Source: WHUA01 sp963711215 (GTDB taxonomy: Bacteria; Pseudomonadota; Alphaproteobacteria; UBA8366). Taken from it: 64,000 nt of DNA. The notes under the pieces are model-generated. The model saw nothing but the letters and a program-made list of their open reading frames with translations. It was not told the DNA's origin and did not search any database. Below, piece after piece: positions 10,409 to 21,045 of this stretch. Numbering within the stretch: position 1 is the first letter of the stretch; each line of letters opens with the position of its first letter. Position numbers and translations under genes: made by a program. Where the stretch lies: NCBI GenBank assembly GCA_963711215.1, contig CAVQDH010000012.1, positions 124,001 to 188,000 of the forward strand, written 5' to 3'.

Positions 10409-10602
10409 TGCGAATCAAGGTCGCACCATGTAATAGACCCCCTCACGGGTGTCAAGGAGAGCCTCGCCCCGGCCGCCCCGAACCGCCGCCGGATCGAAGC
10501 GCTGCGATTTCCCCGGCCGGCCCGGCCGATCGGGGGTTGACCGCGGCCGCCCCTGCCCGTTTGATTCCGCCAGCACAGTCACATGATGGATGGGAGGGAC
10601 GC

Positions 10603-10950
10603 ATGTCCGTCACGATGTATCACAACCCGCGCTGCGGCAAATCGCGGCAAACCCTCAAGCTGCTCCAGGGCCGCGGCATCGAGCCGGCCATCATCGAATA
10701 TCTCAAGACGCCGCCGGACGCGAAGACGCTGAAATCGATTCTGAAGAAGCTCGGGATGGAGCCGCGCGCGCTGATGCGGCGCAAGGAAGCGCCGTACAAG
10801 GCGCTCAACCTCGACGACCCGTCCTTGAGCGCCGACACGCTGATCGCGCGCATGGTCGAGAACCCGATCCTGATCGAGCGCCCGATCGTGCTGACCGGCG
10901 GCAAGGCCGCGCTCGGGCGGCCGCCCGAGAAGGTGCTCGATATTCTGTAG
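10603..10950 (+). CDS. arsC: ArsC/Spx-family glutaredoxin-like reductase
   Basis: 115 residues, intact, with GGGAGG 5-10 bases before the ATG at 10603. The motif YHNPRCGKSRQTL has the single catalytic cysteine in the ArsC arrangement, and RPIVLTGGKAALGRPPEKVLDIL matches the family C-terminus. In classic ArsC this cysteine forms the arsenate adduct that is resolved by glutathione/glutaredoxin. No ars transporter or ArsR lies nearby, so it may be a general YfgD-type member and not a true arsenate reductase. Confidence 0.85.
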   Translation: MSVTMYHNPRCGKSRQTLKLLQGRGIEPAIIEYLKTPPDAKTLKSILKKLGMEPRALMRRKEAPYKALNLDDPSLSADTLIARMVENPILIERPIVLTGGKAALGRPPEKVLDIL

Positions 10951-10996
10951 CAGTCCGTGAAGGGCGCGAAAGCCGCGCGGCCGGTGCGCGCAGCGA

Positions 10997-11541
10997 CTAT
11001 TCCGCGGCGGCGTATCTCGTGGTGGCGCATCCGGCTGGTGAGCTTCTTGATGCCGCCCTCCAGGCCGAAATAGATCACGATGGGGCTGAAGCCGCCGACT
11101 GCGACGAGCATGACGAGCGCGCCGATATTCGCACCCTCGAAGACCCGGGCATAGAGCGCCGCGGTCACGCTCCAGGCACACAGCCAGGCCGTCACGCCCA
11201 ACAGCTTGAGCACCGGAAGGGTGAAGATCCGCCGCATCCTTGCCGCGCCGGAGTCGCCCGTCCGCGTCGCCCGAGCGGCTCTGCGCCCAGGACCGCCAGC
11301 GCGAAAGCTGCAGGAAGCCCGGATTGCGCATCAGGATGAGCGTGACGGCAAGCGCCGCGAGCACCGCGCAGCCGATGATGAACCGGATATCCTCGGTCGC
11401 GAGGTAAAGCCCCGCGAGAACACCGCAGGGCACAACGACGGCGAGAATGCCGAGAACTTCCCAAATGCCGTTCCGGTGCGCGATCCTGCGCCCTGCCGTG
11501 GCGGAACCCGTGCGTACGTCCTGAAGCATGGCGCGGATCAT
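10997..11541 (-). CDS. Small membrane protein of unknown function (two frame breaks)
   Basis: No family recognised. Repaired, it has about 180 residues and four hydrophobic segments (around WEVLGILAVVVPCGVLAGLYL, read in part, then IIGCAVLAALAVTLIL, LLGVTAWLCAWSVTAAL and IGALVMLVAVGGFSPIVIYF). The frame changes near 11260 and again near 11014. Removing one base at the second site gives an ending RMRHHEYAAAE and a TAG at 10997-10999, a very common alphaproteobacterial ending. Both breaks are one extra base, and the total length is then an exact number of codons. It converges on arsC. Confidence 0.6.
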
Positions 11542-11636
11542 CGCCGGACAATCGTAAACAAAGCGTTAAGCAAGAAAATGGCCGTCAGCTCAAGGCCATG
11601 CCGATCATCGCCGGGACGGGCCCCGGCCGCCGGCGG

Positions 11637-11996
11637 TCAAAGGCCCCAGTTCTCCGCGGCAAGGCGGGCCTCGACGCTGTCCGGATAGGCGAACTCGTAC
11701 CCGCAGGCGACGAAATGGCGCCCCGTGAGCGCGTTTCCCCGGAAGCCCAGGAACAGGCACAGGCCACCGACGACGAAGGTCAGGATCCACTCCATCGCAT
11801 CCGCGTTCGCGCTCGCGACGAAAGGCACGGCAAGCTGCATGAACCAGAGAATGAGCATGAAGGTGCCCCACAGGGCCAGGCCGCGGAAGAAAAGCGGCAC
11901 GCCGAAGCAGCCGGCGCCCAGGAATAAGGACCAGCTCCAGCCCGTATCGACGAATTTGAAATTTCCCGTATTCGGATGACGAAGCGCAACCTGCAT
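11637..11996 (-). CDS. DUF2628-like small membrane protein
   Basis: 119 residues, intact. GAGGAG precedes the ATG at 11996. The protein begins MQVALRHPNTGNFKFV, has three hydrophobic segments and ends with a GNALTGRHFVACGYEFAYPD region resembling the soluble tail of DUF2628 proteins. No enzymatic residues are apparent. It lies about 120 bases downstream of the REC-EAL gene in the same direction, so it could be the last gene of the signalling operon. Confidence 0.7.
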   Translation of the reverse strand: MQVALRHPNTGNFKFVDTGWSWSLFLGAGCFGVPLFFRGLALWGTFMLILWFMQLAVPFVASANADAMEWILTFVVGGLCLFLGFRGNALTGRHFVACGYEFAYPDSVEARLAAENWGL

Positions 11997-12115
11997 GACG
12001 TCTCCTCCGGCAGACCGGCGAGGCCGCTCCCCGGCCTCCCGCGACAGTATCCGCGGCCAATTCTTAACGATGCATGAATCTGCCGGCCGGGCGGCGGATG
12101 GCCGCGGCCGCGCGT

Positions 12116-13309
12116 TCAGGCGACGGCGTCCCGCTTCCAGTTGTCCAGGTTGCCGTCTTCCACACCGTCGATCGCGTGGACGAAGGCCTGGATCTTGTCC
12201 GCCGCCACCGGCCCGGAGAAATAGAAGCCCTGGACATAGTCGCAGCCGAAATCGCGCAGCATGCCAAGCACCGCCTCTTTCTCCACGCCTTCGGCGCATA
12301 CCAGGAGCCCGAGGTTGTGCCCCATGTCGACGACCGTCTTGGCGATGATCGCCAACTCCTCGGTCTTGTCCATGTCGAGCACGAAGGACTTGTCGATCTT
12401 GATCTCCGAGAACGGCAGGCGCTGCAGTTGCGTCAGCGACGAGTAGCCGGTGCCGAAATCGTCGATCGAGAGCGAGAACCCCTTGATCCGGAAGCGCGCC
12501 AGGACGTCCATCATCTTGGCCGGATCGCCCATGCTCGCGGTTTCCGTCAGCTCGATCGTCACGCGGTCCGGGCTGATCTCCGCTTGCACGCAGAGGTCGG
12601 CGATCTTGTCCGGCATGTTGAGGTTATGCAGGTTGGCGACCGAGATATTGATCGCGACGCTCGTCTCGAAGCCGTCCTCTTTCCACCGGCCGAGCTGGCC
12701 GATGGCGCCGCGCAGCACCCAATCCGTCACCTCGTCCATCACGCCCTGCTCTTCGGCCATCGGAATGAAAACGTCGGGCGAGATCACCTCGCCGTAGGGC
12801 GTCTTCCAGCGCACCAGGGCTTCGACGGCAACGACCTTACCCGACTTCAGCGACACTTTCGGCTGGTACAGCAGATACAGGTCGTTGTTCTTGATCGCCT
12901 GGCGCAGCGACGACGGGTCCGGGTGGAAGTCGCCGATGGAAAGGGCGCTCAGCACTTCGTTCAGCTCGGACAGCCGCACCGGCTTGGCCAGCACGCCCGC
13001 CATGTTCAGGCCCAGCTCGGTGCCCAGCCGGCGCGCGGTCTCGAGCGTCCGCATGTCGATGCCGCTGCAGACGATGACCTTCGCCGTGCACTCCTTCTCC
13101 GCCATGATGCGCAGGAGCTCGATGCCGTCCTTGTTCGGCATCTGCAGATCGACCACCACCACGGTCGGCTCCCATTCCTTGAGCTGGCGGAGGAAGTCTT
13201 CCGGATCCACCGTGTAAGCGGACTCGTACCCGGCGAGCTTGCCGCCTTTCGCCACGACCTTGGCGAGGCTCAGCTCGTCGTCGATTATCAGCAGGCGATT
13301 TGCGTTCAT
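12116..13309 (-). CDS. Response regulator with REC and EAL (c-di-GMP phosphodiesterase) domains
   Basis: 397 residues, intact. The REC domain (about 1-120) has the acidic pair IIDDE, the phospho-acceptor aspartate in VVVVDLQMPNKDG and the lysine in LAKPV. The EAL domain (about 135-385) keeps VEALVRW, INIS, ELTE, the DDFGTGYSSL loop, IKIDKSFV and the glutamate in AEGVE. The metal-binding and catalytic residues therefore look complete, and it probably hydrolyses c-di-GMP. It starts 5 bases after the hybrid kinase stop, so it is the natural partner of that kinase. Confidence 0.93.
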   Translation of the reverse strand: MNANRLLIIDDELSLAKVVAKGGKLAGYESAYTVDPEDFLRQLKEWEPTVVVVDLQMPNKDGIELLRIMAEKECTAKVIVCSGIDMRTLETARRLGTELGLNMAGVLAKPVRLSELNEVLSALSIGDFHPDPSSLRQAIKNNDLYLLYQPKVSLKSGKVVAVEALVRWKTPYGEVISPDVFIPMAEEQGVMDEVTDWVLRGAIGQLGRWKEDGFETSVAINISVANLHNLNMPDKIADLCVQAEISPDRVTIELTETASMGDPAKMMDVLARFRIKGFSLSIDDFGTGYSSLTQLQRLPFSEIKIDKSFVLDMDKTEELAIIAKTVVDMGHNLGLLVCAEGVEKEAVLGMLRDFGCDYVQGFYFSGPVAADKIQAFVHAIDGVEDGNLDNWKRDAVA

Positions 13310-13314
13310 TGGTT

Positions 13315-15238
13315 TTATGCCGCCTCGAGATTTCGGTTGATTGCCCAGGCAAGCTCTTCTCTGCGATAGGGTTTCATCAGCAGCTCGGTGCTGATCTTGC
13401 CGGCATCCTTCCAGCGGGCTTCATCGGAGGGCCGAGCCGTGAAACCGGAGGTAAGAATGACCGGCAGGCCGGGATAGTCGCGCGACAGCGCGTCGGCGAG
13501 GCCGATGCCGTCGATCTCACCCGGCATGATGACGTCGGAAAAGACGAGATCGACCTTCGTGCCGGCCTTCAGCATGGCGAGCGCGCCGGCCGCGTTCTCG
13601 GCTTCGAGCACCCGGTAGCCGAGCTCCGTCAGCTGCTTCTTGGCGACGCGGCGCATGCCGTCGTTGTCTTCGACGACGAGCACCGTCTGGCCTTGGCCGC
13701 GCGGCTCCTCGGCCGGGCCCGCGACCTTGGTCGATTCCTTGGCCGTGCTTTTGTCGCGCGGCAGATAGAGCCGGACGGTCGTGCCGTGGCCGACCTCGGA
13801 ATAGATCGTTACATGGCCGCCCGATTGCTTGATGAAGCCGTTCACCATGCTGAGACCGAGGCCGGTCCCCTTCCCCACTTCCTTGGTGGTGAAGAAGGGA
13901 TCGAACACGCGGGTGAGGATTTCCGGCGGAATGCCCTCGCCCTCGTCGGTCACGGCAAGCATGACGTAGTCGCCGGGCTGCAGCTCCTCGTCCATCATCG
14001 CCGCCGTTTCGTCGATCGTCACGTTGCGCGTCTCAAGCGCCAGCCCGCCGCCATGCGGCATCGCATCGCGCGCGTTGATGCCGAGGTTGAGGATGGCCGT
14101 CTCGAGCTGGTTCGGATCGACCAGGACCGGCCAGATATCCGCGTTGCAGCGCAGCTCGATCTGGATCTGCTCGCCGAGCGAGCGCCGCAGCAGCTTGGTC
14201 ATGCCGGTGAGCGATTCGTTGATGTCGATGACTTCCGGCTTGAGGGATTGCCGGCGGGCGAAGGCCAGCAGCCGGCGGTTCAGCTCCTTGCCGCGCAGCC
14301 CGGCCTCCAGCGCCTCGTCGACCAGCTCCTCGGAGTCCTTGTTGCCCGCGACCATCGCCTTGAGCAGGTCCAGGTTGCCGATCAGGATGCCGAGCAGGTT
14401 GTTGAAGTCGTGGGCGATGCCCCCGGTCAGGTTGCCCACGGTTTCCATCTTCTGGGCATGCTGCAGCTTGGCGAGGGTCTGCTTCAATTGCTCCTCGCGC
14501 TGGACCTTGACGCGGAGCGCCTCTCCCAGCTTGTCGACCGCATCGTTCAGATGGTGCAGCTCCGAGGAGCCGAAGCGCGTATCCTTGCGTCCGGAGCTGA
14601 GCTTGCCGCTCGCGAAATCGGTCACCCGCATGTTGATGTTGTTCAGCGGGCGGATGGCCAGGTTGTCGACCAGGGCGATGATGATGGCCGCCATCAGGAC
14701 GATGCCGAAGCCGACGCTGAACTGGATGATCAGGGCGTGCCGCTCGATCTCATGGCGCATCGTCGCGAAATTCCAGACGATGCTGATGCTGCCGAATGTC
14801 TCGCCCTCATAGCTGATCTGCTTGGAGAAGCTCACCGGATCGACCTTCTCCGGCGCCTTCCGGTTGACCCAGCGCGCCAGGGACTGGCCCTTCTCGTTCG
14901 AGATGTTGATCGAGAGCAGATCGGCCTCCTCGCCGACGACCTGGTTGATGATCGTCTGCAGCAGCGGCCCGTCCTCGGAGATGAGCGCCTCCAGCGACGC
15001 CGCCGAGAGGACGTGGAAGGTCTGCTCGCTCTGCTGATTTCAGCGTCTGGCGCAGGTAGTTGGTCTCGAGCTGCTTGACCACCATGCCCGAGGCGAAGGC
15101 GACGATGAAAACCGCGCCGGCCAGGGCAATGATGATCTGGCGCCGCAATGAGAAATGCACCGAGCGGGGCTTCGCCGCCGCTTTGGGCGGCGCGGTCTCG
15201 GTCGCCGCATTGCTTCCGTTCGTCGTTATCGTCGTCAT
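13315..15238 (-). CDS. Hybrid sensor histidine kinase with C-terminal receiver (frame break near 15041)
   Basis: About 640 residues after repair. Order: a 32-residue leader, TM1 (about 33-52), a periplasmic sensor region of about 120 residues, TM2, HAMP, the dimerisation helix with H-box GGIAHDFNNLLG, the ATPase domain (N-box INARDAMPHGG, DEGEGIPPEI, GTGLGLSMV) and a REC domain (VVEDNDG, SDVIMPGEIDG). The ATG at 15238 follows GGAGA. One extra T near 15041 separates LRQTLK from QQSEQTFHVLSAA. It lies 67 bases after the PhnD-like gene, so that protein may present the ligand to its sensor region. Confidence 0.9.
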
Positions 15239-15305
15239 CGTCGTCTCCAGGCGAATCAGCCCTACAGGCGGCCTCCGCCGCATCGATCCCTGTGCGCGGC
15301 CCTGC

Positions 15306-16245
15306 TCATTCGTCGCTCGGCTTGCGCATCTCGCTCGGCTTCCGCAGCCGCCGGCGCTTGTGCGACGCGTCCGCCGTCAGCGGGTTGCCCTTCCGGAAGA
15401 ACATGTAATTGTTCAGCATCGACTCGCGGATATACGCGTAGTCCTCGTCACTGCCCTCGGCCAACCCGTCGGCCTGCAGCTCCTGCAGCCCGTCGTCATC
15501 GGTCACGGCGAGCAGCGCCTTGCGGAGCTGCGCCTTGATCTCGGCCGGCAGCTTGCCGCGCGCGATCCAGGGCTTGGTGACATTCGGGAAAGTCGCGATC
15601 GCGCGGATCGGCACGCCGTCCGCGACCTGCTTCCGGTAGGTCTCTTCCTTCAGCGCGCCGGCGTCGAAGCGCCCGCTGCCGACGGCCGCGCCGACCGCGT
15701 CATGGCGTCCGAGATATTCGTAGCTGCCGAGGTCGGCGGAGCGAATGTTGTTGCGCATCAGGTAGAGCTGCGCGAGGTAACGGCCGATCGTCGAACTCTT
15801 CGTCACCGAAGGCGAAGGACTTGCCGTGAAGGTCGGCGATGCTCTTGATCGGGCTCTTCGTGCCGACGACGATCACGCCGTTGAAAACCCGCTTTCCCTT
15901 GATCGTCTCCACCGCGAGGATCTGGATGTTGTTGTCGGATTCCTTCGCGATGATGTAGGACGCGGGGCCGAAGCGCGAGAAGTCCGCCCTGCCGGTCACC
16001 AGATCGTTCATGCCTTCCTGGTAGGACTTCGCCACCTGCATGCGGATCTTGACCGGCTCGCCGCGGATCTTGGTCAGATTCTTCTCCAGCGTATTGAGGA
16101 TCGGCCGGAACTGGCGAACCATGGCGGTCGGCTTGTCCGACGAATAGACGCCGAAGGTGAGCGTGAGGTCCGCCTGCGCCGCCGCCGGCCAGATGACCGC
16201 CAGCGCCGGAAGAAGACAGGCCGAGACTTTCCCGATCAGGCGCAT
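15306..16245 (-). CDS. PhnD-like periplasmic binding protein (frame break near 15799)
   Basis: About 312 residues after repair. GGAAGGA precedes the ATG at 16245, and a typical signal peptide ends at AAAQA. The mature part resembles phosphonate/phosphite/phosphate-type binding proteins: LTFGVYSSDKPTAMVRQF, GRADFSRFGPASYI, and an ADLHGKSFAFGD/KSSTIGRYL junction where one base must be removed. The C-terminal tail is basic. No ABC permease or ATPase lies nearby. Its position between the fusion dikinase and a hybrid kinase suggests a sensory role and not uptake. The ligand is unknown. Confidence 0.85.
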
Positions 16246-16366
16246 GGAATTCCTTCCCTGGGGTCGCTTGCATTGCGGCGCGCTACGGATAGCGCTTACA
16301 GATGAAAGATTGATAAATGTCATCGTGGTCGTTCCCGTTTCCGTGGATGTCTTCAAGAGGTCTTCA

Positions 16367-19300
16367 TCAGTCGGCGCCTGCCCGCATCGCTTCGCGCGCC
16401 GTATCGTTCGACACCGGCCGATCTATGCCATAGGTCGAATTTTCATCCCTCGATTCGTCTTTGACGGGTGCGCGCTCGAGGACCTCGACCGTGCCGTCCA
16501 GGTTCAGGCGCAGCAGGTCGCCGGTATTCATCCGGTATTCCGCCGCCTTCACGCCGATGATGGTCGTGATGTTGTATTCCCGCGCCAGGATCGAGGTATG
16601 GCTGAGCCATCCGCCGACCTCGGTGACGATGCCCTTGAGCCGCGGGAAGACCGGCGTCCAGCTCGGGTGCATGTAGCGGGCGACGACGATCTCGCCCTCG
16701 CCGACCGACTGGATATCCTGTCCGGACAGCACGCGCGCCCGGCCCACCACGGCCTCGCTTCCGGCAACCAGGCTGCCCTAGCAGCGCGCCGTTCTCGTCG
16801 GTGTCTTCGGGCTTGCCGCCGGCGCTCATGCCCATCGTTTCCAGCTCGTGCAGCGTGATCGCCGTTCCGAGGGGCTTCATCGACGCATAGAAATCCGCTG
16901 CCGCGCGGCGCTCCGCGACGAGGCGCTTCATTGCGTCCAGCTGGTCGCCGTGGCGCAGCTCGACGATCTCGGCGAATTCGAGATAGAAGATGCCGCCGTC
17001 CAGGCCCAGCCGGCGATCGAGCTCGACAAACATGCGGCGGAGCACGGCGAACTCGCGTAACGCATAGTGCTTGGCCTCTTCCTTCAGCAGCTGGAAGCGG
17101 CGCGCGCGGTTGATAGCGATCGACAGCGTGCCCTCGCTCGGGATCGCGACGGGCCCTTTTCCGGTCAGCGGGCTGCCGTCGAGCGACACCGCGTTGCGGA
17201 TCAGGCTTTCCATCATCGCGATATCCTCGCGATAGCGCGGCGTCGACAGCTCATAGTCGACCGTCGACCGGTGGCCGAAGACCGAGAGGAACTCCTCCGG
17301 CGTCGCCCGGCCCTGGCGCAGCTGCTGCAGCACGTCCATCGCCTGGTGCATGACCGAGGGGGCGCCCTGGCCCAGCACCGCGCCGGAATTCATCTTCCGC
17401 TTGCGCATCGCCCGCTCGGCCATCTTGACGTAGAAATCGGCGGCGATGTTGATCGTGTCGACCTGGACATGCGACTCGTGGAAGTAGCGGTCGCTGGTAT
17501 CCTCGAGCAGGCCGATCAGATCGCTGGTGGGAATGCGCCCGAAATCCATCGCCTCCAGCAGCCTGAGCTCGCTCAGATAGGTCGGCAGGAACTCTTCGCG
17601 GAAGGCGCGCTCGATGTTCTCCGCCGCGCGCGACAGGCGGAAGGACGCGGCCACGCCGATGCCCTTGCCGCTGCGCTGGCGCTGTTCCTGCATGTTGACG
17701 TACAGCGACCCGAAGACCGACACGACCATGGGATCGCTGTCTTCCCGCACGTCATAGGGGACGCCGAGCCCGTGGCAGGCAAGATCGACGCTGCCGCCGG
17801 GTTTCCAAAGCTCCTCCATGAAGCTGATGCTCAGCGGCGTCGGGCTCGGCAGCAGCTCGGAAAGCTCGTTCTGCGCCAGCACCGTCTCGTCGGCCGCGCA
17901 GCCGCGGCCCAGCTCGAGCAGGCGGTGCCGCTCGCGCTCGAAAATGCCTTTGATCGTGACGGACGGGTTGATGCGCTCCATCGCGGTGATGTTGCGCGCC
18001 TGCAGGATATAGAAGCGCCCCTTGCGGTACGCCCATTCCACGTCCTGCGGCTCGCCGAACAGGGATTCAACGCGCATCGCGAGCTCGACCAGCGGATCGA
18101 GGTCGATCGGCGGCTGGGCGCCCGAAATCAGCCGGCCGCTGAGCCGCCCGAAGCCGTAGCTGTGGGCGCTCTCGGTGCCGCTCGCCAGGTTGTCGGCCAG
18201 GCCCTCCGTCATCTCGACCAGCAGCGTGCCGCTCTGCGCCGGATGCTCGGTGAACAGGATGCCGGCATATTCCGCGTCGACCATGGCTTGCACGATGACG
18301 CCGCCGGCGCTGTCCCCGGTGCCGTAGTTGGCCGCCGCCCCGCGCGCGAAGGACTGGCGCACCTGCGCGATCGCGTCGAGCAGGCCCTTGCGGTCGATCT
18401 TCAGCAGCGATTCGAAAACGCCGGCGTAGCTGAAGCTGTCGCCGTCCTCGCTGGCGCCCGAGCTGCGCACCGCCATCCGGTCGAGCCTGTAACGCCGGCA
18501 AAGGCGGAACAGGCGCTTCTGCGATCGGGCGTCGAGCTGCGTGCTCCCGCCGTTCGTGAGGAACGCTCCATGCGGGATCACGAGCCCGGGCGGAACCGGT
18601 ATGCCGGCCTGGATCAGCTCGCCCAGCCGCGCCGCCTTGCGCCCCGTGCCGGGCATGCGGTGCGCGACGCCGAGCGCGGCGATCGCCACCGGCAGCGGCT
18701 CGTCCTGCTGCCGGCGCCGGCGCGCCATCAACACCCGGATGGCGAGGCTCTGCACGATCATGAGCAGCAGGCCGAAGATCAGGTAAAGCACCAGTGCCGC
18801 CTTCAGCTTGAAGGTGAAGGCGGTAAAGGCCGCGCCGGCCAGCGCGCGCAGCGCCGCGAATTTGACGGAATGGCGCGCGGCCCCCGTTTCGACCTGGAGA
18901 TAGACGAGCAGGCCAAGCAGCGCCGGCAGGATATGGAGCGGGTCGGCAGCGCCCACATCGGCGATCCAGAGGAAGCGCCCGCTGTCGGCGGCGGCCACGT
19001 TCGAGACCGCCGAAAACACCACGACGAGGCAGAGGATCTGGATCACCAGGCCCACGACGTTGCGGCCCGGCGTCAGCCGGTACGCCCGGTAGAGCGCGTG
19101 GACCGCGGCTTTCAGGCGGCGCGGATCATCGGCGAATTTTTCCCGGATTTCCCGGAGCTTGCCGTCGGCCTCCCGCTGCACAATCTGGTCCCGCTCGCCT
19201 TTCACGGTGAACGGCAGGAAAAGGAAACGGAGCACGGCGGCCGCGAGGAAGATCGTCAGGATCAGGTTGCCGATGCGGCCGTTGAGCCAGGTCAGCGCGA

Positions 19301-20592
19301 CGATGACCGGCCGCTGCACCTTGCCGAGCAGGCTGTGCTCGTTCGCCGCCATCCAGCGCTCGACATAGGGCGGCTGCTTGGCGGTCGGGATGTACTCGCT
19401 GGGCACAGTGTAGCGGCCCCGGAAATCGTAGCCGAGCCGGCTCAGCCGAAGACCCAGGACCTGCGCGTAGAAGCAGCTGCGCTTGTCATAGCAGGGTGCC
19501 ACGATCGGCCGGTGCGGCACCTTCGTGAAGGCCGTATCCATCTCGGCCGTGGTCATCTTCCGCACCGTCATGTTGAGGGCGCCCGGCAGATGGCCGCGAT
19601 CGAATTCCTCGGGATAGCGGACGTCGATGAAGAGCGCGTGCTCCTCGTCGACGAGGCGCCGCACTTCAGGCGTGTCCAGAAGGACGTTGTCGTTCGGAAA
19701 GGGCGGCAGGCCGCGCACCGCGGACGCCGGAACGTCCGGGCTGCGGACGATGCTGCGCCCCTCGGCGAGCCACTTCTCGTAGCCGCCGATGATGAAACGG
19801 CAATCGATCCCCATCTTGGCGAGCGCTTCGCACAGCTCCGAGCTGCGGTTTCCCGAATGGCAGAGCAGGATGTTGCGCTTGCCGCTCGCCTTCAGCGCCG
19901 CCGCCTGCGCCAGCACGTCCGGATAGCGGATGTGGCTGAACTGCGCGAGCTTTCCCGTCTCCCATTCCTCGGATTCACGCACGTCGATCAGGTTGACCGG
20001 CATGCTGCTGGCCGGCTCGATGCGCTTCAGGCGCAGGATCTCCGCCAGCTGCTGCGTCGTGATTCCGAGCGGATGGTTGACCTGCTCGCTGTAGTCCAGG
20101 GTCTTGAGCGATACGTCGCCGACGCGCTTGCCCGCTTCCTTCGATGCGCGCACCAGATTGGCGCTCAGGCGCTCCATGCGCGCGTCCGCCGACCATGACC
20201 ACTGCAGGATGTTAGCGGCCGCCGACCCGACGAGCAGCAGCACCAGCGCGGCCAGCATCTTGCGCGAGCCGACGCGCGGCCGCCTGGGCAGCGCTGCCGC
20301 GCAGACGGCGGGACACGCGCTGGCGCGAGAAGAAGGCGCCGCCGACCGCGAGCGTCAGAAGGCCGAAGATCTGCGCGGTATTGGAAAAGAAGCTGACGAC
20401 GACATCGGGCGACGGAATGGCAAGCGCCGGCGTGCTCCCCAAAAGCAAGAGCGCCGCGGCCGCGATCGCCGTGCGGAAAGCCGGGCCACCGCCGTCACCG
20501 ACGATGCGATGCGGCGCCGGCAAGCCACGCGGCGCCGATCCTATTGAGCCATCAGCGGAAGGATGGCGAAAATTTTGAAAAGTCCCAAGCAA
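16367..20592 (-). CDS. Rhodanese-YidC-dikinase fusion protein (two frame breaks)
   Basis: About 1,400 residues in three frames: a leader to about 20290, a 1,271-codon central frame starting at 20258, and an end from about 16780. Order: a signal-like segment ending STPALA, two hydrophobic helices, rhodanese 1 (central residues 65-165, loop CHSGNR at C133), rhodanese 2 (193-285, loop CYDKRSC at C256), a YidC/Oxa1-like core (317-510) that keeps the TM arginine (R344), then an ATP-grasp domain (525-760: K541, AVRSSGASED, PQDVEW, ILQARNIT), a helical middle domain with TPLSIS, and a swivelling histidine domain (GGWLSH, His codon 16598-16600). There is no PEP/pyruvate TIM barrel. The order is that of rifampicin phosphotransferase-like dikinases. 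Each break is one extra base. The start is uncertain: a TTG at 20592 is the first codon of the open frame. Confidence 0.85.
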
Positions 20593-20650
20593 GGCGCGCA
20601 GGTTCCGTTCTTAATCTTCTTACCCCTACCTGCTTAATTCCCGATCATTT

Positions 20651-20704
20651 CGGCGCGCTCTTGCCGGCGCGCTGGGATCGTGACGACTACATCGATACCG
20701 TCAC
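20651..20704. promoter_or_regulatory. Direct and inverted repeats upstream of the fusion operon
   Basis: The 450-base gap 20593-21045 separates the divergent fusion operon and kptA and shows no convincing gene. It turns AT-rich from about 20700 to 20820. It holds a direct repeat CGGCGCGCT at 20651-20659 and 20665-20673 (14-base period), an inverted repeat GTGACG-N13-CGTCAC at 20680-20704, and a short palindrome CGGAAT-TT-ATTCCG at 20832-20845. These are candidate regulator sites. No standard -35/-10 pair stood out. Confidence 0.35.
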
Positions 20705-21045
20705 AATAATGTAAAATATAACTCAACTTGTTAACGAAACACTAAGTGCGTGGTCAGGCATGATTACTTGTATTTCATACATTTTTAGATTTTTTTCTAT
20801 GATGAATGTCACATTTACTTACTTTCCACGACGGAATTTATTCCGGGGCCGGGCCTAAAATGATGCCGCCAAGGCGCTTGCGCGCCGGCGCAATCGTTCC
20901 GGACCCGGACGAAAGCGCGGAACCCCGGCGGAACGGAGAAGCGCGACGACGGCCCCCGACGCTCCCCTTTGCGTTTCCGACCCGCCGGCCCCATATTGAG
21001 AAAATGAAGACTCTCAACTACAAGCAAAACGGGTAAAACTTCTGA

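Noticed and set aside
15030..15050. Programmed ribosomal frameshifting as the explanation for broken genes
   Set aside because: There are too many sites, without a shared slippery sequence or stimulatory structure, and they occur in genes such as nuoD, clpX and queA that are not known to need it.
17067..20198. A 1,043-codon open frame on the plus strand
   Set aside because: It is the antisense shadow of the fusion-dikinase gene. Its translation is low-complexity Arg/Ala/Asp text with no domain, typical for high-GC coding DNA. The same applies to the long plus-strand frames at 60043-62907 and 23341-24927.
20806..21036. Open frame of 76 codons before kptA
   Set aside because: No ribosome site, no family pattern and a mixed AT-rich/GC-rich composition. 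It overlaps the likely promoter region.
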